Shown: positions 10,997 through 18,571 of the stretch, piece by piece
Layout: every line of letters begins with the position of its first letter
Numbering within the stretch: the first letter of the stretch is position 1
NCBI GenBank assembly: GCA_937895845.1
Contig: CALBLK010000030.1
Location: 1-64,000 of the forward strand
Reading direction: 5' to 3'
Source of the DNA: an uncultured Prevotella sp.
Lineage (GTDB): Bacteria; Bacteroidota; Bacteroidia; Bacteroidales; Bacteroidaceae
Length of the DNA stretch: 64,000 nucleotides
Position numbers and translations under genes: made by a program
The notes under the pieces: model-generated
What the model was told of the DNA's origin: nothing
The model's input: the letters and a program-made list of their open reading frames with translations, nothing else
Databases searched by the model: none

Positions 10997-11091
10997 CATA
11001 TTTCCCCATAAATAGCGTTTTTGAGGCTGCATAAAAATCACTAAAACGCACAAATATCGGCGAAAAGGTGTGCTTGTTTGTGAAAAATGTG

Positions 11092-11100
11092 TAACTTTGC
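11092..11100 (+). promoter_or_regulatory. Putative -7 box of serine palmitoyltransferase
   Basis: TAACTTTGC 45 bp before the spt start, in a region rich in TTTG but with sub-optimal -33 spacing (about 11-15 bp). Confidence 0.55.
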
Positions 11101-11144
11101 AGCCTGATTAGATTTTAACATCTTACATATCCATATTATCAGAA

Positions 11145-12332
11145 ATGGGACAGTTGCAAGAAAGATACAGGAATTACCGTGAGCCTCAGAAGTTTATGGC
11201 TGCTGGCGTGTATCCCTATTTCCGCGAGATTACCGGCAAGCAGGGCACGGAAGTCGAGATGGGTGGGCACAAGGTGCTGATGTTCGGCTCCAACGCCTAT
11301 ACCGGCTTGACGGGTGACCAGCGTATCATTGACGCGGCGAAGGCCGCCCTTGACCAGTATGGGTCAGGCTGTGCGGGAAGCCGCTTTCTCAACGGCACGC
11401 TTGACCTTCACGTGAAGCTGGAGAAAGAGATTTCCGAGTTTGTCCACAAGGATGACTGCCTCTGCCTGTCCACCGGCTTCAGCGTGAACCAGGGTGTGCT
11501 GGCCGTCGTGGTTGGCAAGAACGACTACATTATCTGTGATGACCGTGACCATGCCAGCATCGTTGACGGGCGCCGCCTGTCGTTTGCGCGGCAGCTGCAC
11601 TACAAGCACAATGACATGGCGGACTTGGAGCGGGTGCTCCAGGGACTGCCCCGCGAGGCAGTCAAGCTGATTGTCGTCGACGGCGTGTTCTCGATGGAGG
11701 GCGATTTGGCCAAGCTCCCCGAGATTGTGGAGCTGAAGCACAAGTACAACTGTTCCATTATGGTTGACGAGGCCCATGGCATTGGCGTGTTCGGCGACCA
11801 CGGACGTGGCGTGTGCGACTATTTCGGACTGACCGATGAGGTTGACCTCATCATGGGAACGTTCTCCAAGTCGCTGGCCTCCATAGGAGGCTTTATCGCT
11901 TCCGACAAGGACACCATCAACTTCCTGCGCCACAATTGCCGCACTTATATCTTTTCGGCATCCAACACCCCGGCCGCCACAGCCGCCGCGCTGGAGGCCC
12001 TTCACATCCTGCAAAAGGAGCCGGAGCGCATTGAGGCGCTTTGGAAGGTGACCAGATACGCGCTGAAGCGCTTTTCAGAGGAGGGCTTTGAGATTGGTGA
12101 CACCGAGAGTCCCATCATCCCGCTCTATGTGCGCGATGTGGAAAAGACATTCCTTGTCACCGCTCTCGCATTCGACGCCGGTGTGTTTATCAACCCTGTC
12201 ATCCCCCCGGCATGCGCCCCGCAGGACACGCTGGTGCGCTATGCGCTGATGGCTACCCACACTGAAGAGCAGGTCGAGCGTTCGGTCAAGGCGCTGAAGA
12301 AAATCTTTGTTGAGCAGGGCATCATCAAATAA
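11145..12332 (+). CDS. spt: Serine palmitoyltransferase
   Basis: PLP-dependent alpha-oxoamine synthase of 395 residues that condenses serine with palmitoyl-CoA to 3-ketosphinganine, the entry step of Bacteroidales sphingolipid synthesis. Visible are GSGCAGSRFLNGT (73-85), the cofactor-stacking DRDHAS around His136, DEAHG at 208-212 and the Schiff-base lysine in GTFSKSLASIGG (Lys242). The N-terminus MGQLQERYRNYREPQKFMAAGVYPYF and the C-terminal PVIPPACAPQDTLVR are as I remember the Bacteroides enzyme; 2-amino-3-ketobutyrate CoA ligase is the main alternative. The downstream long-chain-base genes are not in the window. Confidence 0.88.
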   Translation: MGQLQERYRNYREPQKFMAAGVYPYFREITGKQGTEVEMGGHKVLMFGSNAYTGLTGDQRIIDAAKAALDQYGSGCAGSRFLNGTLDLHVKLEKEISEFVHKDDCLCLSTGFSVNQGVLAVVVGKNDYIICDDRDHASIVDGRRLSFARQLHYKHNDMADLERVLQGLPREAVKLIVVDGVFSMEGDLAKLPEIVELKHKYNCSIMVDEAHGIGVFGDHGRGVCDYFGLTDEVDLIMGTFSKSLASIGGFIASDKDTINFLRHNCRTYIFSASNTPAATAAALEALHILQKEPERIEALWKVTRYALKRFSEEGFEIGDTESPIIPLYVRDVEKTFLVTALAFDAGVFINPVIPPACAPQDTLVRYALMATHTEEQVERSVKALKKIFVEQGIIK

Positions 12333-12404
12333 GCGCAGCCCGGTGTGACGGCATGGCGCAGGGTTGAGGCTGTGTGCGGCATTGGCAAATTAGCATGTGA
12401 AAAA

Positions 12405-12437
12405 TTTGCATGGCTCGCTGAAAAGCGGTAACTTTGC
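12405..12437 (+). promoter_or_regulatory. Promoter of tRNA-Pro
   Basis: TTTG, 20-bp spacer, TAACTTTGC, 44 bp upstream of the tRNA 5' end. Confidence 0.75.
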
Positions 12438-12481
12438 GCCCGGAATAAAAGAGCTGGCCTATCTTGAAGCCCGGCTTTTTG

Positions 12482-12554
12482 CGAGGTGTAGCGCAGTTGG
12501 TAGCGTTCCTGGTTTGGGACCAGGCTGTCGCAGGTTCGAGTCCTGTCACCTCGA
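12482..12554 (+). tRNA. tRNA-Pro (TGG)
   Basis: 73-nt cloverleaf with acceptor arms CGAGGTG and CACCTCG plus discriminator A. The anticodon stem CCTGG/CCAGG encloses the loop TTTGGGA, so the anticodon is TGG. The T-arm contains GGTTCGAGTCC. CCA is not encoded. It is followed by a strong terminator. Confidence 0.95.
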
Positions 12555-12561
12555 CACCGTG

Positions 12562-12600
12562 AAGGCGGCAACTCCTTTGAATGGGAGTTGCCGCCTTTTT
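12562..12600 (+). terminator. Terminator of tRNA-Pro
   Basis: 14-bp stem AAGGCGGCAACTCC with its complement, 8-nt loop, followed by TTTTT. Confidence 0.85.
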
Positions 12601-12746
12601 CTTTGTCCCGCAAAATCGCCGGCGCCGCCTCGGGCCTTCCCGCTAACAAGGGCAGCCCGAAAAAGTGTGCGAAGTGATTTGGAAAAGCTGCGGGACATCC
12701 CCACCATTATTCACTGCGGTTCATACCGGCTGGCACACATTCCTAA

Positions 12747-12878
12747 ACAGGTCGTGCGAAACGGTGCATTTCACGCTGCGAAACGGTACATTTCACGCTG
12801 CGAACCGGGCCGTATGACGCGGCGTAACGGTGCGTTTCGCGCTGCAACATGGGCCGTATGGCGAGCTGAAAGCGACCG
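12747..12878 (+). repeat. 22-bp-period tandem array A
   Basis: Six consecutive imperfect units of exactly 22 bp, with boundaries at 12747, 12769, 12791, 12813, 12835 and 12857. A typical unit is TTTCACGCTGCGAAACGGTA plus 2 bp. The unit at 12835 matches a unit of array B (43520) at 20 of 22 positions. No unit length is a multiple of three and no coding frame fits. The surrounding bases 12601-13203 hold no gene I can support; a further inverted repeat (GGCTTAAG-5-CTTAAGCC) lies at 12915-12935. Confidence 0.75.
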
Positions 12879-12914
12879 TTTGGCAGCACATTCCCGCCCC
12901 GCTTGGCGAGAGGG

Positions 12915-12935
12915 GGCTTAAGCTATACTTAAGCC
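12915..12935. repeat. Small inverted repeat
   Basis: GGCTTAAG, 5-nt spacer, CTTAAGCC; a perfect 8-bp palindromic pair just beyond array A. Its role is unknown; it could be an operator or a weak terminator. Confidence 0.5.
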
Positions 12936-13203
12936 AATTGCAACGCATAATCTAATGGTTCCGCGAAAACTGCAACAATGGTGAGCCTTGCTTTTTATCG
13001 TATTTTATCCTGCCTGAGGCGCTGTCCGATACGCTCCATGCAAGACTCGTTCCACCATGGAATTGCTGCCATACATATCCATGCAGGGAAGCGTAAGCCG
13101 GCGTTGTCAAAGGCCAACGGTGACACAGATAATACAAATCTGTGAAAAGTCTCTTGTTTCATGCCTCTTCGGCACAGTCAGTGTGAGAAAGGCACAGTTT
13201 TAT

Positions 13204-13235
13204 TTTGTGCCACAGAATAAAAAAACTAATTTTGC
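13204..13235 (+). promoter_or_regulatory. Promoter for the small monooxygenase gene
   Basis: TTTG, 19-bp spacer, TAATTTTGC. It implies a 5' untranslated region of about 225 nt before the gene at 13468. That leader includes the dispersed element at 13275-13360; I recognise no riboswitch in it. Confidence 0.65.
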
Positions 13236-13274
13236 AAGACGGTTTAATCCAAATCGGCCATTACAATTCGTCCC

Positions 13275-13360
13275 GGCTTGCTGCTCCTTTCGGACAGCTC
13301 GCAACGGAGTTGGTGCAGCCATGGCCGGTCTATGGCAAGGCACTCCCGGCAGCAAGACGC
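13275..13360 (+). repeat. Dispersed 87-bp element, copy 1
   Basis: About 75% identical by eye to 55623-55709 and in the same orientation to a downstream plus-strand gene. Shared blocks are TTGCTGC, TTTCGG.CAG, GCAACGG, AGCCATGGC and GGCAGCAAGA. It lies in the predicted 5' leader of the monooxygenase gene. Confidence 0.6.
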
Positions 13361-13467
13361 CTCGGAAGAGACAGTGACATGGGAAGGAAGAGCTGGAAAC
13401 AGCCTCATTATAAATTGCCTATTTCGGTCTGATGACCGGTTTGGGCGTGAACAAAAAGCCTTAGAAT

Positions 13468-13752
13468 ATGATTAGGTTAAATGTGTTTTTCGAGAAGAAG
13501 GAAGATGTCAGGACAGAAGACATCAATGCCTTGTGTGAAGAGTTGGTAAGAAAGTCGTTGGAAGACAAGGGGAATGTTGCCTACGATTACTTTGTCAGCG
13601 GCACTCGCGATGGTGTCATGATGATTTGCGAGACTTGGCAAAACGAGGATGTGCTTAAAGTCCACATGGCCTCGGAGCATTTTACGACGCTGGTCCCGAG
13701 GATTGAGGCGCTCACAAAGAGCGGCTTGAAGCTGGAGCAGTTCTCCTTTTAG
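13468..13752 (+). CDS. Antibiotic-biosynthesis-monooxygenase-fold protein (YgiN-like)
   Basis: 94-residue single-domain ferredoxin-like alpha/beta protein of the ABM superfamily, which includes the quinol monooxygenase YgiN. The visible pattern is a first strand MIRLNVFF, a helix, then GNVAYDYFVSGTRDGVMMICETWQNEDVLKVHMASEHF, the usual E-x-W-x(n)-H signature, and a terminal strand. It is cytoplasmic and probably dimeric. Its substrate cannot be told from sequence. It ends only 3 bp from the end of the convergent esterase gene. Confidence 0.75.
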   Translation: MIRLNVFFEKKEDVRTEDINALCEELVRKSLEDKGNVAYDYFVSGTRDGVMMICETWQNEDVLKVHMASEHFTTLVPRIEALTKSGLKLEQFSF

Positions 13753-13755
13753 GTC

Positions 13756-14595
13756 TTAATACTCGTTTCCCTCAGCCTTTATCACGCTCGGCCCGTCAAT
13801 CAGTTCGGGGGCTTCAGCCTTGCGGTTAATGTCTCTGTACGCCTTGTGCAGGTCGTCAAGGCCGATGGAATAGTCGCGACACACGGGGCGGCCCGGGTCT
13901 GCGAGGCTGTGCGAGAAGAGCCAGTCGTAGGTCTTGCGCAGGTAGAAGACGCGTGCCGGCGCGCCGTGGTTGGCTCCCGGCAGCCAGCTGTATAGCAGGC
14001 GCGTGTCGTTGCCCGAGGCTTTCAGCTTCTCCACCACCACTTTTGACCGCCTTACTGGTACAGCCTTGTCGGCTGTGCCATGAATAATCCAGAACGGCAG
14101 CCGCCCCAGTCCGCTCACGTCGCTCAGCGAGGTTCCGCCGCAGAGTGCCATTCCGGCAGCTATGCGGTCGGGGTAGGTTCCGCACACATCCATCGTTCCG
14201 TAGCCGCCCAGGCTCATGCCCAGCACATACACCCGCGTTGAGTCACAGGGGTACCGCTGTCTCACCCAGTCAAGCACAGCGATGACCTTCTTCGGGCTCC
14301 ACGCCCCTCCGGGGTTCTGCGGCACGATGGTGAGCGCGTCAATGCTGCGCCCCTTTATGATGGCGTCAATAGGGCCGTAGCGGCGCACGCGGTCAAGGTT
14401 GCGGCCGCACAGGCTTGCCCCATGCAGAAAGATGATGACAGGAGTCTGCTCCTGCGAGTAAAAATAGTCAACGGGGGTGTAGACCCAGAAGTTGTAGCCC
14501 CCGGGTATCGAGTCTTTCACTGCGCGCAGAAAGTCGTAGGCCTGCAGTTGCATGGCCGCCAGCAGTAGGGTGAGTGACCATAAATACCTCTTCAT
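13756..14595 (-). CDS. Secreted alpha/beta-hydrolase (esterase/PHB-depolymerase-like)
   Basis: 279 residues with an N-terminal signal peptide (about 1-19, ending LQAY). The fold markers are FLHGASLCG (oxyanion region, 56-64), the nucleophile elbow GMSLGG with Ser128, an acidic residue in HGTADKAVPV and the catalytic His in PGANHGAP. This is the layout of prolyl-oligopeptidase-like and feruloyl or acetyl esterases in Bacteroidales. The probable role is periplasmic ester hydrolysis, possibly on carbohydrate; the substrate is unknown. An 18-bp direct repeat (CTCTTCATCCTGTCAAAT, twice) overlaps its start region at about 14595-14632. Confidence 0.82.
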   Translation of the reverse strand: MKRYLWSLTLLLAAMQLQAYDFLRAVKDSIPGGYNFWVYTPVDYFYSQEQTPVIIFLHGASLCGRNLDRVRRYGPIDAIIKGRSIDALTIVPQNPGGAWSPKKVIAVLDWVRQRYPCDSTRVYVLGMSLGGYGTMDVCGTYPDRIAAGMALCGGTSLSDVSGLGRLPFWIIHGTADKAVPVRRSKVVVEKLKASGNDTRLLYSWLPGANHGAPARVFYLRKTYDWLFSHSLADPGRPVCRDYSIGLDDLHKAYRDINRKAEAPELIDGPSVIKAEGNEY

Positions 14596-14730
14596 CTCTT
14601 CATCCTGTCAAATCTCTTCATCCTGTCAAATCTCTTGAAACAATTTTGTCTTCCCTTGCAACAGTCCTGTTGCAATGATGTGGCAAAAGTAGCGAAAAGA
14701 TTTGTTTGTTTCAATGCCTGTTTGCCAAGG

Positions 14731-15690
14731 TCAGAGTTTCACGGACGAGATGTCAACCAAGCCATTGACAATGGCGTAGATGGTAAGTCCGGCCACGCTG
14801 TGAATCTGTAGCTTGCGGGCGATGTTGCGCCGGTGGGTTATGGCCGTGTTGGTCGAGATGCACAGGTGCTCGGCAATCTCCTTGTTCGACATGCCCTGCA
14901 CAAGGGCCACCACCACGTCGCGCTCGCGGTCAGAGAGCGCCTCGCCATTGTCGCTGCCATTCTTGAACACCATCGACGAGATGTTGCGCGCCACGTCGCT
15001 TTGCTGCGCCGTCCGCTCCAGGCGGCGTATGGCCGGGAGGAAAATCCGCTCCTCCACCTCGCGGTGAAGGTGCAGCCACTCCTCGTTGTTGTAAACGTCG
15101 TGCAGGGCGGCAATGAGCTTGTTGTTGCGCTGGTGGTCGGGCGGCAGATACTTGATGATGAGCGTCTTCAGTTCCTTGAGCTTCTCGTCGGCCTGGGTGT
15201 GGTGACGGGTGAAGAGGCCGATGTTGTACTCGTCATCGAGTCTGCCGGCCAGCAGCGACTGCACATAGGGAAAGAGCTTGCGCTCCTCGTAGTGCATATG
15301 CTCGCGAATCTCGTGGGCATAGCTGTCGTAGAACTTCATGATGAGCATGCCCAGGCTGTCACCGTCGTCAATGGCCTCGTCAAGCTCGCGGCGGATAAAA
15401 GGCAGCTGGAAGTCAAGAAAGTAGATGTGGCTGGCCTTCAGATAGTGGAGCAGGGTGGGCACTGAAATCTGGTCGTCGTTCTCGAAGTCGGTATTGCCGT
15501 TGATGGTATAGTTGACCACAGCCAGAAAGGTGTAGGTGTCGACACCGTTGTCCTCGCAGGTCTCGCGCACGGTCTTGTCGCCAAAGCCGAGGCTGATGCC
15601 AAAGCTGCCCAATGACTGGAGCAGGTTGTAGTTGTCCTTGATGAGTGAAATCATCCTGTCATCGGCCTCGTAAACTTTCAGATTCTTCAT
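14731..15690 (-). CDS. Hemerythrin-LuxR fusion regulator
   Basis: 319-residue protein combining a RIC/YtfE-like module with a DNA-binding domain. Residues 1-60 resemble the ScdA/DUF542 N-terminal domain, but the usual Cys-Cys is replaced (GISLGFGDKTVRETCEDNGVD). Residues 78-225 form a hemerythrin HHE four-helix bundle with diiron-ligand candidates His88, His131-xxx-Glu135, His163/164 and His209-xxx-Glu213. Residues 250-312 are a LuxR/GerE helix-turn-helix (LSDRERDVVVALVQGMSNKEIAEHL). The likely role is a one-component sensor of O2, NO or iron state. The start at 15690 (MKNLKVYEADD) follows a good promoter; the longer frame upstream is not protein-like. It is divergent from the cytochrome/imelysin operon and its probable regulator. 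Confidence 0.88.
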   Translation of the reverse strand: MKNLKVYEADDRMISLIKDNYNLLQSLGSFGISLGFGDKTVRETCEDNGVDTYTFLAVVNYTINGNTDFENDDQISVPTLLHYLKASHIYFLDFQLPFIRRELDEAIDDGDSLGMLIMKFYDSYAHEIREHMHYEERKLFPYVQSLLAGRLDDEYNIGLFTRHHTQADEKLKELKTLIIKYLPPDHQRNNKLIAALHDVYNNEEWLHLHREVEERIFLPAIRRLERTAQQSDVARNISSMVFKNGSDNGEALSDRERDVVVALVQGMSNKEIAEHLCISTNTAITHRRNIARKLQIHSVAGLTIYAIVNGLVDISSVKL

Positions 15691-15713
15691 CCTTTTATTT
15701 TTTGTTTGCGCGT

Positions 15714-15745
15714 GCAAATTTAATGTATTTTTGGCAAACGGGCAA
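15714..15745 (-). promoter_or_regulatory. Promoter of hemerythrin-LuxR gene
   Basis: Minus-strand TTG (15743-15745), 20-bp spacer and TAAATTTGC (15714-15722), 24 bp before the gene start. Confidence 0.65.
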
Positions 15746-15757
15746 TCGCAAAAAGTT

Positions 15758-15834
15758 GGTATTCGCCAAATAGCGGCTCGCCCGACTTGCACTCTTTTAG
15801 GTATCGGCCGAGCCATTTCACCATTTTTAGGTAT
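15758..15834. promoter_or_regulatory. Triplicated GGTAT motif in divergent promoter region
   Basis: GGTAT occurs at 15758-15762, 15800-15804 and 15830-15834. The last two sit in the longer repeat TTTTAGGTATYG, 30 bp apart, and the last one overlaps the -33 of the operon promoter. They are candidate operator sites for the adjacent LuxR-type regulator. Confidence 0.35.
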
Positions 15835-15865
15835 TGCATTGTTTCCGAAGCAGACTTACTTTTGC
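15834..15865 (+). promoter_or_regulatory. Promoter of the cytochrome/imelysin operon
   Basis: TTG (15834-15836), 20-bp spacer, TACTTTTGC (15857-15865), 21 bp before the first porin start. Confidence 0.7.
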
Positions 15866-15886
15866 AGTCGAAAACAAAAAATGTGA

Positions 15887-17260
15887 GTGATGAATAAAAC
15901 TTTGAAGACTCTGATGATGGCGTGTGCGGCCACTGTTATTCCGGCCGCCGCGCCTGCTGGCAACGTCCAGGAGAGCGACACCGGCAACACTGTGGCCAAC
16001 GGCAAGGCCGCCTATGGCGAAGACTTCGGCAAGTGGCGCGTGGGTGGCTACGGCGAGATGCTGGCCACATTCAAGGACTATGGAATCAACCGCTACTATG
16101 GAGGCGGCAAAGGTAACGCGAAGTTCAATCACAATGAGATTTCCATCCCCCGCTTCGTGCTGGAGGGCGAATACAAGCTGTCGCCGAAATGGATTCTCGG
16201 CACCGAGATAGAGTTTGAGTCGGGCGGCACGGGAACGGCTGTCGAAATTGAGGCACAGTCGGGCGGTGAGAACGGAGAGTACGAGACAGAGATGGAAAAA
16301 GGTGGCGAGGTGGCCCTCGAGCAGTTCCACATCACGCGCCTCATCACCCCGGCTTTCAATGTGCGTGTGGGGCACATGATCATCCCTGTCGGCCTAACCA
16401 ACTCACACCACGAGCCGCTCAACTTCTTTACAGCAGCGCGCCCCGAGGGCGCCACAACGGTGCTGGCCTCGACATGGCACGAAACGGGACTGGCTTTCTT
16501 CGGAACCTTTGGCAAGGGGGCGGGCACCTTTGACTACCAGGCCATGGTGACCGCCGGTCTGAACCCAAACGGCTTCGACTGCTACAACTGGGTGGCCAAC
16601 GGCCGCCAGGGCTTTATGGAAAACGACAATTTCTCGGCTCCTGCCTATACCGCGCGTCTTGACTGGCGCGGACTGCCGGGCCTTCGCGTGGGCGCCTCGG
16701 TGTTCTACAACCCCAATGCCGGCAAGAACGCCGACAAGCTCGTGACCTACAAGGGCCTTGACGACATCAACGTTTTGATTTACTCGTTCGATGCGCAATA
16801 TATAAACAAGTATGTCACCGCGCGCGCCAACTATCTGTCGGGCAACATTACTGAGACAGTCGGCATCACAGCGACAAACAAGATGTATTCCAACAAGTCG
16901 CCTTACACACGCATGGGACCCGTGGGCAAGCGTGCCGTCGACTGGAGTGCCGAACTGGGTGTCAACCTCAAGGCTTTCTTCCCCGGCGTCGACAAGTTCC
17001 CGGTGGTCTGTCCCTTTGTCCACTACAACTACTACAACCCTCAGGAGAAGTGCGAGAAAGGTCTCGTGGCCGACAAGCGCAACCAGGTGAGCCTGTGGAG
17101 TGTCGGAGCCAACTGGCGCCCGCTGCCCAATCTCGTGGTGAAGGCCGACTACACCACCCGCCAGATAGGCACCAGCAAAATATTCGGCACCAGCAGCTAT
17201 AACAGCGAGAACGAGTTCCGCCTCGGCGTGGCCTACATGCTCTGGTTCGCCAAGAAATAA
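15887..17260 (+). CDS. Outer-membrane porin (OprP-like), first of operon
   Basis: 457-residue beta-barrel precursor with a signal peptide (about 1-24, ending PAAAPAG). Amphipathic strands alternate through the chain, and the C-terminus ends EFRLGVAYMLWFAKK with an aromatic penultimate region. The motif FNVRVGHMIIPVGLTNSHHEPLNFF resembles phosphate-selective and general anion porins, where this strand faces the pore. As first gene of the operon it may let a metal chelate or small anion reach the periplasmic proteins encoded downstream; that is inference. It may start at 15887 or one codon later. Confidence 0.8.
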   Translation: MMNKTLKTLMMACAATVIPAAAPAGNVQESDTGNTVANGKAAYGEDFGKWRVGGYGEMLATFKDYGINRYYGGGKGNAKFNHNEISIPRFVLEGEYKLSPKWILGTEIEFESGGTGTAVEIEAQSGGENGEYETEMEKGGEVALEQFHITRLITPAFNVRVGHMIIPVGLTNSHHEPLNFFTAARPEGATTVLASTWHETGLAFFGTFGKGAGTFDYQAMVTAGLNPNGFDCYNWVANGRQGFMENDNFSAPAYTARLDWRGLPGLRVGASVFYNPNAGKNADKLVTYKGLDDINVLIYSFDAQYINKYVTARANYLSGNITETVGITATNKMYSNKSPYTRMGPVGKRAVDWSAELGVNLKAFFPGVDKFPVVCPFVHYNYYNPQEKCEKGLVADKRNQVSLWSVGANWRPLPNLVVKADYTTRQIGTSKIFGTSSYNSENEFRLGVAYMLWFAKK

Positions 17261-17335
17261 GACTGTGCCATAATTTACAGGAAACAGCAAGAACAATAAA
17301 ACAAATAAAACACAAAAAAAAACTTTATCACAAAA

Positions 17336-18472
17336 ATGAAAAAGATTTTCAAGTATGCCATGCTGTTTGTCTCAGCATGTATCCTTTCTGCAGGTTTGAC
17401 CAGCTGCAACAGTGACGATGACGACAAATCCGGGGACACAAGCCCCGCAGACTTGGATTACAGTCAGGACTATGCCGAGCAGTGGGCCAACTACATGGTG
17501 ACCGTATCAGGGCTGCTGAAAGATGACGCCAAGAAGCTCTATGACGAATGGAACAACCGCTACGCCGCCATCTTCAAAAGTCACAACAGCACGGAATACA
17601 AATCGGCCATTAACTGTGTGGAGCAGATTATCGACGGTTGCATTGACATTGCAAACGAGGTGGGTGACACCAAGATTGGCGACCCCTATAACAAGTGGAC
17701 AGCAGGCAAGACCACCCAGGCTCTCTATGCTGTGGAGTCGTGGTACAGCTGGCACTCTCGCGATGACTACCGCAACAACATCTTCTCTATACGCAACGCC
17801 TACTATGGTTCGCTTGACGGCACTGTCAACGCCAACTCGCTGTCTGCCGTGCTTGCAAAGAAGAACCCAGCGCTTGACACTGAGGCAAAGAATCTGATTC
17901 AGGCTACAGCTGATTCCATCTATGCCATTCCCCAGCCATTCCGCAACAACATCAACTGCCCCGAGACCGTGGCTGCCATGAATGCCTGTGCAGAGCTGGT
18001 AGATTTCATGGAGAATCGTCTGAAACCATATTTCACAGAAAATATCAACGATAACGAGACACTCGACCCTGTGGTGACACAGTTTGTTGACGGAGTGGTG
18101 ATGCCCACCTACAAGGACTTGAAAGAGAAGAACGAAAAACTTGACAACGCCGTGCGCACCTTTAAGAGCAACCCCACCAATGCCAATATGATCGCCTGCT
18201 CGCTCGCGTGGCTTGAAGCCCGCGCCCCCTGGGAGTCGAGCGAGGCTTTCCTCTTCGGTCCGGTAGACGAGCTTGGACTTGACCCCAACATGGACAGCTG
18301 GCCGCTTGACCAGGCACAGATTGTGCAGATTCTGAAGTCGCAGGACTTCAAGAACCTGAACTGGAGCGAGGGCGAGAGTGACGGCAAGATTGAGGCCGCA
18401 CAGTCTCTCCGCGGATTCCACACACTGGAGTACCTCATCTTTAAGGACGGAAAAGCCCGCACCGTGGAATAA
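17336..18472 (+). CDS. Imelysin family lipoprotein (peptidase M75-like)
   Basis: 378-residue lipoprotein: a short signal peptide ends LTSCN with lipobox Cys at about 24, followed by an acidic tether. The C-terminal half has the imelysin signature GFHTLE at 360-365 (GxHxxE), and LEARAPWESSEAFLFGPV fits the conserved second motif. Imelysins (IrpA, EfeO-like, ICMP) are periplasmic or surface proteins linked to iron uptake and bind metal or heme rather than cleaving peptides. It lies between a porin and a diheme protein, consistent with iron or heme handling. Confidence 0.9.
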   Translation: MKKIFKYAMLFVSACILSAGLTSCNSDDDDKSGDTSPADLDYSQDYAEQWANYMVTVSGLLKDDAKKLYDEWNNRYAAIFKSHNSTEYKSAINCVEQIIDGCIDIANEVGDTKIGDPYNKWTAGKTTQALYAVESWYSWHSRDDYRNNIFSIRNAYYGSLDGTVNANSLSAVLAKKNPALDTEAKNLIQATADSIYAIPQPFRNNINCPETVAAMNACAELVDFMENRLKPYFTENINDNETLDPVVTQFVDGVVMPTYKDLKEKNEKLDNAVRTFKSNPTNANMIACSLAWLEARAPWESSEAFLFGPVDELGLDPNMDSWPLDQAQIVQILKSQDFKNLNWSEGESDGKIEAAQSLRGFHTLEYLIFKDGKARTVE

Positions 18473-18515
18473 CAGACCAAGGCACACACTTTGCAAACAA
18501 ATAAAATTACGCTGA

Positions 18516-18549
18516 AGCGAGGACAGGTTGTCAAATGCCTGTCTTCGCT
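18516..18549 (+). other. Intercistronic hairpin before the diheme gene
   Basis: 12-bp stem AGCGAGGACAGG with CCTGTCTTCGCT (one G-U pair) and a 10-nt loop, 44 bp after the imelysin stop. It has no U-tract, so it is more likely an mRNA processing or stability element than a terminator. Confidence 0.5.
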
Positions 18550-18571
18550 ATTGTGACAAGAAACAAACCGA

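Noticed and set aside
12747..12878. CRISPR array
   Set aside because: The units are contiguous, imperfect, 22 bp long and have no spacers, and no cas genes are near. The same applies to 43478-43629 and 55371-55524.
13236..13467. Riboswitch in the long leader of the monooxygenase gene
   Set aside because: No TPP, cobalamin, SAM or fluoride core motif was recognised; the short CGGTC...GACCG hairpin near 13424-13440 is not enough.
13057..13475. Small plus-strand ORFs between tRNA-Pro and the monooxygenase gene
   Set aside because: Low-complexity, no recognisable domain; the region contains a dispersed non-coding element and a predicted long 5' leader.
18516..18549. Terminator splitting the cytochrome operon
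   Set aside because: Good stem but no U-tract and no new promoter of convincing quality behind it; read as a processing hairpin.
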